Origin: Hyphomicrobiales bacterium
GTDB taxonomy: Bacteria; Pseudomonadota; Alphaproteobacteria; Rhizobiales; Xanthobacteraceae
Direction: 5' to 3'
NCBI GenBank assembly: GCA_009377755.1
Contig: WHTM01000001.1
Location: 242,184-306,183 of the forward strand
DNA length: 64,000 bases
Below the pieces are notes generated by a model. It made no database searches. It saw only the letters and a program-made list of their open reading frames with translations, and was not told where the DNA came from. The stretch's first letter is position 1, and each line of letters begins with the position of its first letter. The translations under genes and the position numbers were made by a program. This document shows, piece after piece, positions 62,146-64,000 of this stretch.

Positions 62146-63135
62146 ATGAGCATTCCAAAAACGGTGTTCCGGCCACAATTCGCCATCACGCGGGCGAGTC
62201 ATCTCGTCTCCGTCGTCGCCGATATCCAGGCGAGCCGCGCATTCTATGTCGACACTCTTGGCCTGATCGTCAGCGACGAGGACCGCAATACGCTCTATCT
62301 CCGCGGGATCGAGGAGGCGTGCCATCATTCGCTGGTGCTCAAGGCGGGACCAGCGCCCGTGTGCGAGCGGGTCGGCATGCGGGTGCTGACTGAAGAAGAC
62401 CTCGATCTCGCCCAGAGGCATTTCGCGGCGGCCGGCCTGCCGACGCAGTGGGCCGATGTGCCGTTCCAGGGACGGACGCTACACACGGTCGACATCGTCG
62501 GCACGCCGCTTGAACTGTGCGCCCAGATGGCCACCAAGCCCCGGCGCATCATGGACTTCGACCTGCACCACGGCGCCTGCCCGCAACGGCTCGATCACTT
62601 CCAAATCTTCACGCCGAACGTGCAGGGCGCCTGTGAATTCTACATGGCGATGGGCTTCCGCCTGTCGGAATACATCGTGCGTGATGGGAGCGACGAGCTG
62701 CGGATGGTGTTCCTGCAGCGCAAGGGCAATCCGCACGATATCGTCTTTGCCCACCAGTCCGAGCAGCGGCTGCACCACGTCGCCTTCACGGCGCCGGAAG
62801 CCCATCATCTGCTGTATATCGCCGACCTATGCGGGAAGAACGGCTATGGACGCGCGGTCGAACGCGGCCCCGGACGGCACTTCGGACCTGGCTATGCCCG
62901 CTACGTCTATCTGCGCGATCCGGACGGCCACCGCATCGAGCTGTTCAACAACCACTACCAGACGATCGACATGGAGGACGAGCCGGTCCGCTGGGAGGCG
63001 TCGCGCCTCAACCGCGTCGGCTCGTGGGGTCCGGGACCGTCGGCGAGCTGGCTGAACGAGGCGAGCGCCTTCGCCGCTGCGCGACAACCTGAAGCGACAT
63101 CGGATCGCGCGATGCGCGAAGCGCACGCGGGCTGA
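62146..63135 (+). CDS. Extradiol ring-cleavage dioxygenase-like VOC protein
   Basis: A 329-residue two-domain VOC protein of the type I extradiol dioxygenase family, which cleave catechols next to the two hydroxyls using Fe(II) or Mn(II). Putative metal ligands in the C-terminal domain are the His of RLDHFQIF, the His of RLHHVAFT and the Glu of HRIELFNN. YVYLRDPDGHRIEL is the usual C-terminal segment. GGGAG precedes the ATG at 62146; a GTG six bases upstream is an alternative. Regulation by the MarR protein is suggested by the upstream palindrome. Confidence 0.9.
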   Translation: MSIPKTVFRPQFAITRASHLVSVVADIQASRAFYVDTLGLIVSDEDRNTLYLRGIEEACHHSLVLKAGPAPVCERVGMRVLTEEDLDLAQRHFAAAGLPTQWADVPFQGRTLHTVDIVGTPLELCAQMATKPRRIMDFDLHHGACPQRLDHFQIFTPNVQGACEFYMAMGFRLSEYIVRDGSDELRMVFLQRKGNPHDIVFAHQSEQRLHHVAFTAPEAHHLLYIADLCGKNGYGRAVERGPGRHFGPGYARYVYLRDPDGHRIELFNNHYQTIDMEDEPVRWEASRLNRVGSWGPGPSASWLNEASAFAAARQPEATSDRAMREAHAG

Positions 63136-63392
63136 TCTACCGTACACAGAGATCGGGACAATCGCGAGCCCGGATGCAGCACGGGGGAGATATATTTCCA
63201 AGGCATCATGCGCGGCGCCATTGTCCGCTCGTGCTCACCGCCATTTGTCCATTGCCGGCGCTCTCGCAAGGCTATCCAAACAAATCCATCGCCGGCAAGA
63301 TCTAACAGGCCGACGCCGCGGCCCGGCCGCGTGGCGGGCGTAAAAACTCCCGCGCGCTCGCGCTACCCGCCTTTCGTTGAAGCATGACTCGT
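63136..63392. other. Intergenic region after the dioxygenase gene
   Basis: About 250 bases with no credible gene; only short accidental frames. It ends at the inverted repeat pair at 63393. Confidence 0.4.
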
Positions 63393-63524
63393 GGCCCATG
63401 CTTCGAGACGCCGTTCCTCGCTTCGGGAGGAACGGCTCCTCAGTATGAGGCTGATTGTGTTGAACGGCCTCACCCTGAGGAGCGTGCGCCGCCTGAGCGG
63501 CGCACGCGTCTCGAAGGATGGGCC
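63393..63524. repeat. Inverted pair of a dispersed Hyphomicrobiales-type repeat
   Basis: Two related units facing each other: 63393-63450 (complement reads CCTCATACTGAGGAG...GCGTCTCGAAGCATGGGCC) and 63468-63524 (CCTCACCCTGAGGAG...GCGTCTCGAAGGATGGGCC). Each has an internal palindrome of its own (CCGTTCCTC.../CGCCGCCTGAGCGGCG). I recognise the CTGAGGAG...GTCTCGAAGGATG pattern as a common intergenic repeat of Bradyrhizobium-like genomes. Confidence 0.75.
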
Positions 63525-63539
63525 GCGAAACACGGATTC

Positions 63540-64000
63540 ACGAAAACCAGACCTACGGCGTCTTGCGCACCCTTCATACTGTCGGGCGAGATCATCAGCG
63601 ACGACGTGTCCACCGCCTCGACGCCGAGGCGGGTATCTGCTTGAGTTCGTCCAGCAGCGCGTTCCGCCAGCGTGTGTCGGCAGTTCCCTGGAAATACCAG
63701 GGCGTACCATTGTCGGCGAGCACAAGGCCGTGGCGCTTCATCCCCCGAAGCACCGCCTTGGTGTCTCCCCGCAACGTCGACGCGATGACATAGGACGCCT
63801 TGAGCCGAAACCGCGCACCCATGGGCGGGTACCTCGGATCGTCGACCGCCCCGCCTGGTGGCGGGCGGGCCACAGATAGCTCCGGTCGGTATAGCGCGAC
63901 AATCAGGATGAGAACGGCGCGGCAATCTGGATGAGACGAGGCAGCCGTGTGCGGTGATGATTGACGCTGGCCGCCGTCTTGGCAAGCGTTTTGATTGACG
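63540..64000 (-). pseudogene. Decayed C-terminal part of an uncharacterised secreted-protein family
   Basis: On the minus strand, pieces of one protein pattern are spread over two frames: RSYLWPARHQAG, then DPRYPPMGARFRLKAS...VLRGMKRHGLVLADNGTPWYFQG...ELKQIPASA, then VEAVDTSSLMISPDS. The joins at about 63855 (a missing G in a G-run) and about 63621 (a missing base) each shift the frame by one. From memory, the PPMGxRxRLKA...ADNGxxW...RW...EAVDT pattern is a C-terminal domain of widespread hypothetical secreted proteins. The 5' part lies beyond the window and the 3' end abuts the repeat pair. Confidence 0.6.

Overview
The window is high-GC DNA, densely coded on both strands, with strong AGGAGG-type ribosome sites. 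It carries several families of short palindromic intergenic repeats of the kind I associate with Bradyrhizobium- and Xanthobacteraceae-like alphaproteobacteria. Together with the many TctC/Bug receptors, this points to a free-living Hyphomicrobiales chromosome. I see no rRNA, tRNA, CRISPR array, transposase gene or phage module. All assignments are from reading the sequence; no database search was run.

Layout. 0-5.5 kb: a methyltransferase, a YadA-like head/stalk protein without an outer-membrane anchor, a hydrolase-OsmC fusion, and a DUF1326/DUF2182 pair. 6-13 kb: an amidase coupled to a membrane protein, a CinA-like protein, an Asp/Glu-racemase-like protein with a VOC protein, a PQQ-type sugar dehydrogenase and a TctC receptor. 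13-17 kb: a secreted unknown, a P450 and two more TctC receptors, one with a mobile-looking repeat inserted in its signal-peptide region. 17-27 kb: two tandem small secreted paralogues, a lytic transglycosylase, MOSC, class II aldolase, an AbrB-like protein, EttA, and a debranching-type glycosidase with a glycosyltransferase. 27-36.5 kb: a hydroxyacid dehydrogenase with an ACMSD-like amidohydrolase, a TAXI-like protein, an L,D-transpeptidase, and a ThDP enzyme, FAD monooxygenase and NMT1-like protein. 36.5-42 kb: an HtrA protease, an orphan EutA-like protein, a bicupin and an MFS carrier.

42.9-50.3 kb is a minus-strand run of eight genes: DUF2848, cupin, DUF427, LigI-like amidohydrolase, TctC receptor, FAD hydroxylase, UbiD decarboxylase and a signal-less NMT1-like protein. 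The last three overlap by ATGA. It reads like an aromatic or heterocyclic acid catabolic operon.

53.7-63.1 kb is a second catabolic block: fumarylacetoacetase, LLM flavin monooxygenase, MarR regulator, GMC dehydrogenase with a subunit-3 partner, ThDP enzyme and extradiol dioxygenase. A near-identical palindrome, GTTGAC-N2-ATCAAC, lies upstream of the LLM gene and in the divergent promoter between the ThDP operon and the dioxygenase. One MarR-type regulator may therefore control the block.

The most unusual elements are a 166-bp bipartite hairpin repeat bounded by CTAG (two copies, about 96% identical), the shared palindrome, seven orphan solute-binding proteins of which three lack signal peptides, and the two uncharacterised catabolic clusters. 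The right end holds an inverted repeat pair and a decayed, frameshifted gene running off the edge.
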